DNA of 64,000 nt, taken from positions 1,550,001 to 1,614,000 of the forward strand of contig NC_031474.1 in NCBI RefSeq assembly GCF_000006565.2, read 5' to 3'. Made by a program: the position numbers and the translations under genes. Source of the DNA: Toxoplasma gondii ME49 (Eukaryota > Apicomplexa > Conoidasida > Eucoccidiorida > Sarcocystidae). Below are positions 24,701-35,567 of this stretch, in pieces. How positions within the stretch are numbered: the stretch's first letter is position 1; the number at the start of each line of letters is the position of its first letter. A model generated the notes under the pieces. The model had not been told where the DNA came from and searched no databases. It saw only the letters and a list, made by a program, of their open reading frames with translations.

Positions 24701-25817
24701 GAGTAAGACGGAGGCGCTTCCCCTTCTTCAGCGCCCTCGGCAACCTGGAGGAGAAGACCAGCAGGCCTCGCTGACGCGAGACTCACGGGGCGCTTCCCAG
24801 GAAGCGGAGAGAAGACGAGAAGACGCTGAAGAGGCTCGGAGAGAGGAACCAATGAGAAAAGAGACACAGGGGCAAGCGGGAGCGTCGGCGAGGGAAGACA
24901 CACTCCTGGCTGACAGGCAGAACGTACAACGCCGTCGCTCTCTTCTAGGGCCTCTTCCTCTCTTCAACCTCTTCGTCCAGTTACTTCGATATTCAACTTC
25001 TTCGGATCTCTCCCCTGGGTCCAGTCTTTCTTCATCATCTTCGTCGGGGTCTTCTTCGCCGTCGCCGTCGTCTTCTCCCCCATCTTCGTCGCCTTCATCT
25101 TCGTCTCTCTCTTCTTCACCAGGTGTGGTGCCCGCCGACGGTCGGGCGTCAGCGGGAGCGTCTGTTGACTCTTTTTCAAGGCGTTGTTACGCGCGTGTAG
25201 CGGACTTTTTGATTGAACAGGAACTGCAGCGAAAAGCGAACTGGCAGGACGCCTGGGTCGCTCTCCTGAACGCCGCCGTGCAGAGATTTTCGCTTTCTTC
25301 GCGCGCCTCGCGTCTCGCAGTCCAGGACGTTTTTCAGTGGTTGCGAGGGCCACAGCGCGGCTGCCAGAAGCCTCTGGATTCGCTGTTTCTCTCCGAAGAC
25401 GAAGGAATTCTGCCGCCCCCGCCTCCAGGCTCTCACACGAGTCTCTGCGCGTACCTCTTCGGCAAAGGCCTCGCCGGTCTCCCTCCTCAGAGGCAAACCA
25501 GGGAAACAGCGGCTCCTTCCTCACTCGACGAGGCTAGCAGAGACAATGCAGAGAGCGAACTCGAGACAGCTGGAGAGAAAAGTGGAGAGAGTAAATGTAT
25601 AGGTTTGGAGAGAGGCGAATTACATGGACCGGCGAACGTGGAAGGAAGAGAATCCTCGAAAGGAGAAGACTGGATTACCTTCGACTCTGTCCAAGCGATG
25701 ATTTTCGACGCCGTCCAGGGCGAGGAAGAGCAGTCTTTGTTGTGGCCGGAGTTCCTCAGGAGCGTGAGGCGGACGCAGAAACGAATCGCCGAAGCAGAGC
25801 AGAAAAGGAACGACTAG
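21777..25817 (+). CDS. Large single-exon orphan protein with signal-anchor and plastid-like leader (1346 aa)
   Basis: I do not recognise the family. I chose the ATG in AAAAATGAAG; the frame opens earlier, and Met 38 or Met 56 are alternatives. A strongly hydrophobic segment (LLVVCLLACVLLSVVL, about residues 88-103) is followed by roughly 150 residues rich in Ser, Arg and Pro and poor in acids. That order, hydrophobic signal then basic Ser-rich stretch, is the bipartite layout of many apicoplast proteins, so plastid or other secretory targeting is an inference. Later blocks look folded: YVFSLLCIFGRLAEHAG, FDWALPRGIPQRVKDALF, PLFNLFVQLLRYS and ADFLIEQELQRKANWQDAW. They are separated by a poly-Ser run, a long Glu/Arg/Asp-rich insertion (about 23270-23510) and a Ser/Pro-rich run (about 25000-25110). 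No transmembrane segment other than the leader is obvious. Confidence 0.65.
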   Translation: MKATQSPAACLYRQLHQVKVLRAPVHAVTRDVFLFLRMAGREDTLEKRQQLLDVCMHRFPLDARPFRPPGGLFASSRRKLFLRLSSRLLVVCLLACVLLSVVLRTSAARTCMRSRCRLSPLFRLDGSRDFFPSLSLDEEPRSLQWPGLPPPAHSKTRATLPPGKSFSRTNEVALFTLHNASRQTLLRETLPLVVAPERRQRSLVGPGGSAGRSAPVSFLGCFSRRQVSPSLASSCERRKPLEGARSLTTVDAGQPRLVSQSVSSIPRSASLSPAVRPTSGGLPCVLRTPRTQAGSSSFLPPARLVSASLRLPLSCSGPRSPSRKLEAVENNRTPEETEARPCDERKSLKETRENHQQGEGGEDGDDSERLRLSGEYVFSLLCIFGRLAEHAGLHSWGFAANPRLEYRHLHPSHSLSLLSSAPQANHSSTASSSSSSSSSSSCSSAAPSDAFVSYLDRLCRLGREGPGSHHRRLAAEAALFLRDFSLERRDATDGAEKKEPRGSVDERDREEEGKGDRDEGGERDVDERGEGQTVIGGRQDREDERGTGGERREERIRRGGRDEERRDWQDEGGAEKGHYYVRGPWYRLLKMKLLLVGFLRYRLRFGPALAPFAAAGLLRPRRGGQGTRGRRAEEDWPSSVSSSFLHPPLSLPSSSLSSFTLPSSSSPSSSSLSSRSAGSRVRSGVAPGGSTGEEARQRRSETEAESDRPDEIFDWALPRGIPQRVKDALFREEALRTSLPWEWIHPQIVRTAGEIVCLGTERLRGSEALLLLLAKTCEPCGAAELSQRREQKESLENVCPSSSSLSLASPLPLSASQVSTVAREAPAGPSSSSISAFFATSRSALGRHASAAAPLLLEPLPLPLPQGKKDRERQKEELQLLQRLQQLRLSVRDFSVLLPHLPFQFPFEVFEEKASEEEMKNFCFNLLRKRLLRAELHLRAADSAEAEGAGHGADRTLAARGHRGNAAEGDAASLESKTEALPLLQRPRQPGGEDQQASLTRDSRGASQEAERRREDAEEARREEPMRKETQGQAGASAREDTLLADRQNVQRRRSLLGPLPLFNLFVQLLRYSTSSDLSPGSSLSSSSSSGSSSPSPSSSPPSSSPSSSSLSSSPGVVPADGRASAGASVDSFSRRCYARVADFLIEQELQRKANWQDAWVALLNAAVQRFSLSSRASRLAVQDVFQWLRGPQRGCQKPLDSLFLSEDEGILPPPPPGSHTSLCAYLFGKGLAGLPPQRQTRETAAPSSLDEASRDNAESELETAGEKSGESKCIGLERGELHGPANVEGRESSKGEDWITFDSVQAMIFDAVQGEEEQSLLWPEFLRSVRRTQKRIAEAEQKRND

Positions 25818-28087
25818 GGGAAGAAGACCGAAAGATTTATCGACCGGCGTCTCTTCCCTTGGAGTCTATACGTCGACGCAGTCGTTTCTTCGCGTTCCGA
25901 GCTTCCATGCAATTTTTACTTTGGCAGAGAGAGAAAAGCAACTCAAAAACGAGAGCAGAGTGGCAAACACGAGCGAAGCTGTTTCAGAGAGACCATGCAC
26001 TGACGATGGAACTTCCCCAGTTCTTCTGCATCTTTTTTTGTATCGTTGAGCAAATGTTCGTACACCTCAAAGAAGACCAGCCTTCTCGTGCTCGCCAGAA
26101 AACAAAGTGCACACTGCCTCTGAAACTCGGCGACGCATAGAAAGGCCAGGAGAGCACAGTTTCACGTTGTGCTTCAGCGCAGCTTCCAGGACCTTTCCTA
26201 GGTGCATTGTCCGGCCATCGAACTGTCTATATTTTTACCTCGACACCGAACAGATGCCACCAGACAATGAACCCCAAGTGTGGTTCCGCCTCCTCTGTAG
26301 AAAGAGATGGCACTATTGATTTGCAGAGGCAAGTCTATGCAACACTGGCTGCATTCCGTTCCTCCTTGGGAACACTCTGAGACGTATAAGTCTGCTTAGC
26401 CTCTCTTTACAAATCTGGTCTCGAGTTTCAGGCAGCGAAGCTCAGATTTGCGCCGGCAAATGCCGAGCGCGGCAATGTCGGGTCCTGTGGAGAGTCCCCG
26501 CGTTTCGACAACTAGAGTTCACTTGCGTTTGCGTTTTTTCGTGAGAACTGCAATGCAGGCAACCCGTCAAGGGTGTGTGTGCACATTTGGAGGCAGCTCA
26601 ATTTCCCTTTGTCACTCTCGGAAATTTAGGGTGGAAACAACTCTTCCAGTGCATCTGTTTAGAGGCGGATGCCTCTTGGCCAGTGCGTGAGCTGGTTCGG
26701 CAGAGAGTCCTGGAATGTCTATATTTGCCTGCTGTCCTGGGAGCGCGAGCCTGCCCTAGATTGAGGACTTTCATGCACAGTCGCGAAAGCAAAACGAAGA
26801 GCATTGAGAAACGCCGCAGAACCCCCTACTTTGAGAGCACGGAAGCGGGTGCGTGAGCTCCTTCTCCTCCACAGACAAGAGCGAACTCCACACCGCCTTT
26901 TTCCGTTTCTCGCTGCTCGGTGGGGGCAGAAGCCGCCTCAGTGCTCTCGACAGGCAGTCTTTTCTCAGACACACCACACCCCCTGAGATTCTGCGTTGCC
27001 GCAGGCTGATACGGCGATCTAATTGCCCGGCCAGCACTGCGAACATCATCCTTGCAGAGGAACTGCATCGTCGACAGTTAAGTCAAGGGTGAAGGCGTCC
27101 TGGCTGAGTCAACGAAATCGTTGATTGAGTCTTTCGCTCCGGAGAACTGTAGCAAGCGTTTAGTTTTTCCGCGGCTCCGGTTGAGAGCCGCCACCTCATC
27201 TGGGGAATCATCGCCTCAGAGGCAGGAGTGTGTGTCTGTTTGCTGGGGATACACACACTGACATTCCCCGCGTTGGGCAGCTCCTCTTTCGCCTAAAATT
27301 CTCGAAGAGCTGTATCCAAGGGCCGTTGCGCTCGTTGTGCGGCAAAGAGAGAGCCTGTGAGGCGCCGTCATTTTTGCCGTCGACTCGCGCGCGTGGAAGC
27401 CGCCCTACTTTTCGACCGCTGACCTCTTTTTACGCCGTTCGCTCGACGGCTTCTTTCGCTATGAAAGTTTCCTTCTCGTTCTTTCTTCGGAAAAGGAACG
27501 GGCCGCTTCCTAGAAAGTCCCAACTTCTCTCCTTTCCGCTCTGTTTTCTTCCTTCCTCCCGTCTCTCCTCCGGCAGCAAGGTGCCTCTTCTCTCTCGCGG
27601 TGTGCGCGCTCGTCGCGCGTCTTGTGCTTGTCTCCTTTCGCCTGGGGGCTTTGCACCCTCTTCTCCTCTCTACCTTGGACTTTCTCGCTGGCGCGTTTTT
27701 CCCTCTCTCCCTAAGCCGTCCAGACGCGAGTTCGCTCCCCTGTCTCCTTCCGAAGGCCTCGAAACGCTCAAAGTCGACGCTCTGAGGGAGTCGTGCATCC
27801 CTTCAACCTACCTCGACCAGGATGCATCTTAGTTCCACGGTTTACATCGCTCTCTCCATTGTTTTCAGCTCAGCCACCGACCCCATTGCCGGCGTTTCTC
27901 ACCTCCTCCTCACGGAAGCGCCCTCCAGCCTTTGCGTTGCCTCGTGGCGTCTCGCTCCTCTCGCTCTTCTTCGCCTCTTCTCGCTCTTCTTCGCCTCTTC
28001 TCGCTCTTCTCGCCTTGGTGGAGAACGCTTGAGGACTGGAGGCGGCCCTTGGATTTTTCTCCACAGTTTCTCAAGAGCTGAGGCACC
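25818..28087. other. Intergenic region and 5' UTR
   Basis: This lies between two + strand genes. The last kilobase is CT-rich, with an open but low-complexity frame (27230-27832) best read as 5' UTR or promoter. A short triplicated CT-rich unit (CTCTTCTCGCTCTTCTTCG type, about 27955-28015) sits just before the next start codon. I recognise no gene in the rest. Confidence 0.45.
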
Positions 28088-31000
28088 ATGGCTGGGCTCT
28101 CGCGACTGAGCGCGCGAGAGCGACCAGCACTGGCCTCCTCCTCGAGCGCGTTGCGTCCCCGAGAAAACAGCGCGCATGAGGAGGACTCGACCCTGCGACG
28201 CAGAGGCTGCTCGTCGCAGTCTCCGAACCTGGAGACTTTCGGAGGCTCCTTCTGCGACGAAGGGAAGTCTCTCTCGCCGGCGCCTTCTCGGCGGCGCGCG
28301 CCTCCGACGCTCTCCTCCCAGCAGGTCCCCGCGGCGGTTCTCGGCGCGCCGAATACCCCACAGAGCCTGCGGCGCTCTGGGGCCAAGAGGCGACAGAGAC
28401 GCGCGCCTGCAGGGAAGAATGCGTGGAACACAACCAAGTTTCTGCGCCAGTTCGAGGACGAGCAGCATGAGACGCAGGAAGAACGCCTGTGGTTTCCAGT
28501 CCACTCCATGTGCCAGGCAGAGGGATACAACCTCCGGACTTTGTACGAAGCCCTCATCGCGTAAGTGAGGCAAGTCTTTTTGGACGACTCTGGGGGGAGC
28601 GGGACCCGAGTCGGAGAGACAACGGCGATCGCAGGCACGGGAGTCTCTCGACATCACGGGTGACGAACTGACGAACGCCTCTCTGTGTGGGGTGCTGTGT
28701 ACGGCGTCTGGTCTGGAGTGGTTGATTCGGCTTCGCGCGTCTCTGTCAGGTCCAGAAACGCCTTCCCCTACGCTCGGTGTTCCGCGCGAAAGTCGCCGTC
28801 CCCGTGTACACTGATTTCGCCTCGTCGGACGAACTCTCCCTCACGTCTGTCGATTTGATTCATCGAACGTCGCGAGTCGATGCCCTCTGCTTTGTGTCGA
28901 TGGACAGACGACACTGCTACGCTCGCTTTCTGGACGACCGAGGAACCGTTTTATATTTGGAGCTCCCGGACAGCGACCTGCCTGTGGTCGAGGTGAAGGT
29001 GAGGACATGCGCGTGCGAGGAGGGTGCCGCGTTGCTTGTTTGATCCTTTCGTCTCTCCTCGTGCGAGGCGGAGTATCTGCAGCGTCCATTCGGACCTTCC
29101 AGGGCCGGCAGCCGCCACCTCTCGACTGTGTGCTTGGACCTTTTGTTCGCGCGAGGAAAGGTCGTCGGGTGCCTCGCGCGCTTTCTTTTTCTCCTTTCGC
29201 GCCTTCCCTTGGCTCTCTCTCCCGCCACGGTCGCCGTCTTCTTTTTCTTTCTTTCGACGTTGTCTCACGTTTTCTCTCGGCCTCGGGCGGTTCCTTCGCT
29301 GTTCTCGTTCGTACCTGCTTCCTCCTCTTTTGCTCACCGTCCGCTGCTCTCGCTGCTTCTCGTTCTCCTCCCCCCTCATCTGTTTCCGGTGTTTCCTCTG
29401 CGTCTGCTGTCCCTCCTCGCCTGCGCTCGTCACTCTCTAGGCATGCAGCCACGATCGCTACGAAACCTTCTTGCGGGTCTTGGCTCCTGGCGCGCGGCGG
29501 TCGTCGCGTTCGCCGTCGGCGTTTCCGCGGGCAGGCGGGGCTTCCCCGGCGGATCGGCGCTGGGCCGCACAGGCGGACGCGGCGCCTGGGCGCGTCGACG
29601 CTCGTCCGCTGCTATCCGCCTCCGTGCAGTCGGAGGAGGAAGGACCCGGCGAAGACTCCGTGGACAGCTTCCTGAAGAGACACGGCTCTCTCCATCGCGA
29701 CTTCTCGGCGCCTCCCCGCGGACATTTTTCCAGGGGACGCGAGCCGGAGGAGGCGGAGGAGGAGGCGGAGGAGGAGGCGGAGGCGAAGGAGGCGGCCAAC
29801 CGCCGGCGCGAGCGGTGGGAGGCCTCTGGCAGACGCTTGCGAGCGCGGGAGGCACACACGTTCGACTTTTTCCACGAGGAGGCGCGCAGCCGGTCTCAGT
29901 CGAGCGTTTCTTCGACCTCGTCGACCGGGCGGAGCGCTTGCGCAGGGCGGTGCGAAGGACGCGAAGAAGGCGACGGAGACTCCGAGCAGCTTCTGGGCGC
30001 GCCGGGGCGAGGCGCCAGCAGGAGTCCCGACCACCGCGGAGCCAGGTGCGAGAGGGATCTGGGACCCGACGATTTGTCGGACGACGAGACGGCTGGTCCG
30101 TCGCGAAAACATGCATCTTCGAGGCGGCGCCGAGAAAAGAAAACCGGCGCGGTCTCGGCTGTTCTGTCCCCGACCTTCTCCCTCTCGCCTGCCGAGTGCT
30201 TCGGGAGCCTGGAGAGCTCCCCGAACAAGCGGGGCTTCTTCGGTCACTTGCTGGGAAGTCAGACCTGCTTCGCAGAGACCAGGCCGTCGACGTTCAGCTC
30301 CTTCTCACCCTTCGCCTGGGCCGGCGCCGCGAGAAAGACGAGTCCCTTCAGCTCCGAAGCAAAGCGCGCTTGCAGAGGAAGACAGGATGAGGCCGTCCAA
30401 GACGCGTACTTCTCACTCGCGGAAGACGCCGCGCGAGGCGGGGACGCGTCGCGCGTCTTGTTCTGGCAGCCCAGACGCGACATGGAAGACCGAGAGGAAG
30501 GCGTCGAGCATGAAAAGGACCGAGAGCCGCAGGCAGACCGCACCGGGTCCTGTTTCGTCTTCTCGAACGGCGCTGTCGTCGTCTGGGGTGGCGGCGACGT
30601 CGGCGGCGCCGAGATCAGGAGAGACATGCTGAGCACCTTGGTCTGGTTTTTAGGAAGATTTGCGAGTAAGACGCGAGTTCTCAGTCGACGCTGGGGAGCC
30701 TCTGCGACGGCCCTTCCAACCTTGGCTGCCTCGGTGCGCAGGAGCGTTCTCTCTTTAAGTCTTGTGTCGTTTTCCTGAGAAAATTCAAAACTGGCGGCGA
30801 CCGAGAGACCTCGACTCGCGTCTCCACACAGCCGAGTCTCAAGGTGGAACTTTGGGCTAGGGCTAGCTCTTCCCTGCACCTCGTTACTTGAGTCGGAACT
30901 GGCCATCTTAGGTTTTCGAGTAATGCCTCTCTTTCTTCGATTGGCGCTGTCCCTGCTTCTCTCTTCTGCTAGTGAGCAACTTACATGGAGGACGAGAGAG

Positions 31001-34000
31001 AGCAGCGAGGGCGGCATCTTGCGCCGCAACTGGCGCTCTCGAGCTGGGATTCCCTTGCATGCGCGCGTGTGACGTTCTTCCCGGCTGTGTTCGTCCTTCT
31101 CTCCACCGGCCCCCTCGCTTCTGTGCGTTCTGTCTCCCGTCTCCTCTGTGTCATCGAGGGCCATCTGAGATGCGCAGATGGACAGTCTCAATCTGGTGCG
31201 GCATGGAGGACTACCTACGCGCGACGTTCAGAATACATCATCAGCTGAGAATTCCTCTCTTGTGTGCCGCGTATGTCTCCTGTGTTGCCCGAAAACCTGC
31301 AGCTGGATTTCTCCGCGTCGACATGACTCAAGAAGATGTGATGTTCTACAGTTACATCGACGACCTCCGGAAATGGTCTTCGGCCTCGGCGGTGAGAGGC
31401 GGCCGTTTCGCCGGCCAAAAAATACTCCTTGCAGAGACTGGAACAGACATCCTCGAGAGACCGGCGCGACAAGAGACTCAGCATCAGACCAGCACAGACA
31501 CACAGTCATCTCTGTTGATAAATCGAGAGATCGAAGACGCTTCAGCTGTTCACTTACCGCTCTCGCGACGCATTTCTGTCTGTCAATCGATCTGTCTATC
31601 AGGGAACTTTTCTGTCGATCTGCCTGCCTGTGTGTGTCTGCGTCTTTGTTTGTGTATCTACTCTGTGTCTCTCTGCGTTGTGTCGAGAACGCGGGGGCTT
31701 CTGTCTGCATTTCTCCTCTCGCCATATGCGAATGCGAGTCTCTGTACAAAACGCGGCGAAAGTGGACGTATCGAAGAAGAGATCGAAGCGGAATTGCGTA
31801 TCGCGATCAGCATGTACACGGTGCATGTACGAGGTAGAGAGCCCAGGAACAGTGTGTATCTCTGTTCCCCTGATCAGCCTCTTGTCGCTGTGCAAAGGCT
31901 GCTTCATGTTTCTGCGTCTGCCGTCTCGGGACTTCTCGTGAACGTTTCGAAGGAAACAACGAGGCATTCTCGACATTTCTGCTTCTGCCTCTGTTGCAGA
32001 TCCCCCGAAGACGTATCAAGCAAAACCGCCTCTACCTTAAGGTACGCCGTTCTGAAGCTTTTTTCACTTTCTTCTCTGCTTTTCACCGTGTTGTCCTGCT
32101 ATGTCTTCGCCGCATCTTCGTCGAGCTGCATGCGTCGTTGCTCTCCCGGTCCTTCGCTTCTGACGCAGCGCATGCACTGGGGGGTTTCCGGCGCCGGTGG
32201 CTCGGCTTCTACACTTTTCGCTGTGCGTGTCTGTGCTTGCTGCCGAATTTTCTCGTTCCATCTCAGTTCTCACTCCTCAGCGTTGGTGTCTCCGAAAACA
32301 AACGGCGCTACCGTGATTCGCTGGAAGGTGCGACTCTTGCTGTCTCCTCTTCCGCTTCCCTCCCTGTATGTGCATGCACTCCCTTGGGGATGCTGAATCG
32401 CATTGTTGACTGCATTGGTGCAGACTCGGGATGTCTCTGAAAAGCTGGCGGCATCCTTCGCAATTGCTCAGTCGGTTCGCCTCGATGTATACGGTGAGCC
32501 TCGCTCACGTCGCTCTCAGCTTTCAGAAGAAGAAAGACTTCGACGGTCCTCTCCTGGATGCATAAGAAGTTCCTCACACCGTTTCGAGTTTTCGCGATCG
32601 CCCTGTTTTCGTTTCTGGCCGGGGTGGGTTGTCTTTCGACTTTTTTTCAAAAGTCTTTTGAAGTCTAAAGGTGCTTATGCTCACAGTTGTTTTACCGTTT
32701 CTCGTTCGCGTTTGCTGGAGCTCTTCCACCTTGTGTGTGGACTTTCTTACTTTCTTTCTTACTTTCTTCCTTTCTTCGCCTTGCGGTCTGTCGATTCTGT
32801 TCCCTATCTGCCGTTCAAAATTGCGTAAATATATCCAGGAGAACTCTACTGTGAAGGCGTCCTTTGTTTTCAGCTTCCACCGTGAAACTGTTTGACTATC
32901 GTTATCTTGGGCCTATGCAGTGCGTTCGGTTGCTAGAGTCGGTCCTTTTCCGGCTACGCGTTGCTTCCCTTTTCGATCTCTCTCTGACTCTTTCCCCGCA
33001 ACGCAAATCGCATGCGACGCAGTCGAAGAGGGGAGCCAGGGAAAGACGAGATGGCGATCTCTGAGGCAGTTGAGGGAGGGACCGTGCGGTGTGGGTGTTT
33101 TCTTCTCGTCTTCGGTATCGGTTTCGTTTTGCCTGTCTGGCAGAAGTGTGTCTTGACTGCTGGATGTTCGGCGCTTTCCTTAGCGCTTTTCCTTTGTCGA
33201 AGCTTTCCTCGCAGATTTCTCTGGACCTCGGCAGTCGGTTGTTCCGGTCGTGCGTCTGCGTCTCCCTTTCCACCTTTACTTCGTTGTTTCTCACCAACTT
33301 CTGTGTGGGTCAGAGGCTCTCGTCAACGACACCATCGCGCGAGTGCAGGAAGTACCTGAGCGCATGTCGCGCCTCGGCTGCGATTTCTCTGCCGAGGAAG
33401 GTCACCAGAGCGGCTGGAGGTCTCTCCTCCACTTTCCCAGCTTCCTCAAAGAGCGAGACGAGGAACACAGCGACGCATACAACAAGCAGTTCGCCGACCT
33501 CTCCGTGAGAATCATCAACGTGAACATTGTCGAAAGTAAGGTCACCCATTCTCCGTCTCGGGCCTCTCCCTTATCTTGTCTTCACACGAATCGGCGCATG
33601 GCGCCATGATCGACCGTCTGTCTCTCGATCTCGCGATGGATGGTGCCTTCACTCAGGCGCAAACACACACATTCTCGGCTCCAGATTTGTCTCCCCTTCG
33701 AATTGGTGCGGTTTATATCTACATATCCAGTCTTGGATACCTTTGTGCGTACACCCACCTGTTTAGTAACTGAATGGACGCTGTTTACGCCTGCGATGTA
33801 TGGATAATACTCGACTCCGGTGGATAAGGCTATATGTGGACGTGTACATATATATATCTATATATCTATATATCTATCTATATATATATATATATAGGTT
33901 TGTGTAGAAGGATAGATAGATTCAGATCTCGATTTGCAGGGGTGCGACAGCCTCGTTGAAACAGATGTGTGTTGGCTTATTTACGGAACACTGGTTCCGA

Positions 34001-35567
34001 ACAGGCTGGAGCAAAAACGCATCCCTGGAGGGATTCTTTTCGGTGTTTTCGCAAAGTCCCTGTCCTTTTTCCCCTCAGTTCTCATTTCTGTTATCGCGTT
34101 CTCTGGCTGTTTCCTTGGATTTGTATGTGCTTCATCTCGTTGCTTGCAAGTAGACAGGTTGGTGGAGTTTGCGCGTTCGCTCTCGTTTGCTTCTGCTTCA
34201 CCCTTCGTTTTCCAGACTTCCTCGACGTGCCTGACTTCTTCTGGGAGGACGACAAGTGGCAGGCGTTCTGGCACCGAGTGAGTCGACGTGCAGAAGAGAG
34301 AAAATGGTCCGAGACCCATCCGAAGATACTTCTCTTCTGGCCTCGGCCTGTTCGTTTGTTTGTCGAAACGTCTTGCATGCCATAGCGAGAGGGTCACATG
34401 CAACAAATCACTTCTTCACGTGTGAATACAACGGCAAAGGACGCATGCTGCATGCAACCTTTTGTCGTGTTCGCCGTTTCATAGGTGGACATCTCGGAAA
34501 AAGAGGAAGGATTCGGCTGAGCCTCTTCTTCTCTCATTCTCTTGTGGCTGTCTGTAGGTCCACCACCACCTGCAACTGCAGGAAAGGATCGATATTCTCA
34601 ACACTCGATATTCATGCATTCTTGAGCTCCTCAACGTCGTCCGGCGCGAACAGTGTCAGGGTACGCCGGAATCACCAGGCTTTCGAGTCGGAAGGAAGCG
34701 CTTTTTCCCAACTACGAAAATCGTGAAGAATCCTGCACTTTTGGCTTCACCATTTACCGAATTTCGGGTGTGAAGCAGTCACAAACCTATATCTCCTTCA
34801 CTTCAGCTACTTATATGTATATATATGTATATATATATATGTATAATATATATATATATATATATGTATATAAATGTATTTGAAGGTGTGGGGTGTGTAG
34901 ATTCACGTCGGGCTGTGTGCGGGTGCCTGGCGAGTTTCTCGACAGTGGATCGTTCCGCTGTAGCATTCAGCGTGGAAAAACATCTCGAGTGCGGTTGCGG
35001 GGACAACCTGTGTAAGACTTGAACGGAAGTTCCAATGTGTGCCTCGCCTGTTCCGCCGTCTTGGGTGTTGTCGCAGACCACGAGTTCCGCATGACTTGGA
35101 TTATCGTCCTGCTCCTGGTCGCTCAAGTGAGAAAAGATCGACCCCTCACCGTTTCCGCCCTCGACGGATGACGGCTAGTCATGCAAAAACATGCTTTTTT
35201 TCCGTACAACGCTGCATGCATCTGTGTCTCGATGTTTGGTGCTTCCGTGGGGCGTTCTGTAATTTGGTGTACGAGGTGTGTTCCTCTTTCGCTCTTGTTG
35301 GGCGCCAGGGGTCTCGGGGAGTGGACTGGAAGGGAGTAACTAAAGACTCTCTCCAGTGTTTCTGGCGAGGTCTGCGTGAGTGCGTCTTCCTCGGTTGGAA
35401 CTGCAAACGTGAGAGAGAGAGACTCGAAGGTCGGCTGCCGCTGAGTCCCGGTCGTCGCCGTGGTGTTGGAGGGCAGAAATGCTGAGGAGCATGGTTTCGG
35501 GAGGAACGCGTTTTGCGTGCAGGTCGTTGCTGCGGCTGTAAAGTACGTCGTGTTGGACGAGCCTTGA
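28088..35567 (+). CDS. DUF155 / RMND1 (Rmd1, Sif2)-like membrane protein, multi-exon
   Basis: Exons are 28088-28560, a putative 28635-28659, 28750-28998, 29441-30665, 31303-31391, 32000-32041, 32424-32493, 33314-33535, 34216-34277, 34558-34660, 35077-35126 and 35523-35567, giving 884 aa. The start is CACCATGG. DUF155 hallmarks appear in order: CQAEGYNL (142-149), FVFSNGAVVVWGG (621-633), EDVMFYSYID, IPRRRIKQNRLYLK, VSEKLAASFAIAQSVRLDVYE (split over two exons), FLDVPDFFWEDD, RIDILNTRYSCILELLNVV, and a C-terminal membrane helix beginning MTWIIVLLLVAQ. Human RMND1 is a mitochondrial inner-membrane protein needed for mitochondrial translation, and fungal relatives are membrane proteins; which location applies here is unknown. 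About 470 residues of partly low-complexity sequence, including an EEAEEEAE run, separate the first two hallmarks. All junctions are in phase except the first, which needs the 25-nt exon. Confidence 0.85.
33847..33897. repeat. AT-rich (TA/TATC)n microsatellite in an intron of the DUF155 gene
   Basis: This is a run of TATATA interspersed with TATC units, about 50 bases long, in the intron 33536-34215. A related partial unit (GATAGATAGATT) follows at about 33911. It is non-coding. Confidence 0.85.
34811..34877. repeat. (TA)n/(TATG)n microsatellite in an intron of the DUF155 gene
   Basis: About 65 bases of TATATA with TATG interruptions lie in the intron 34661-35076. It is non-coding; ORF translations across it are artefacts. 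Confidence 0.85.

Noticed and set aside
29128..30390. Plus-strand ORF of 420 codons and minus ORFs overlapping the large DUF155 exon
   Set aside because: The frame entered by the CTCTCTAG acceptor at 29440 carries the conserved F-x-x-G-x-V-x-W block, so the others are shadows.
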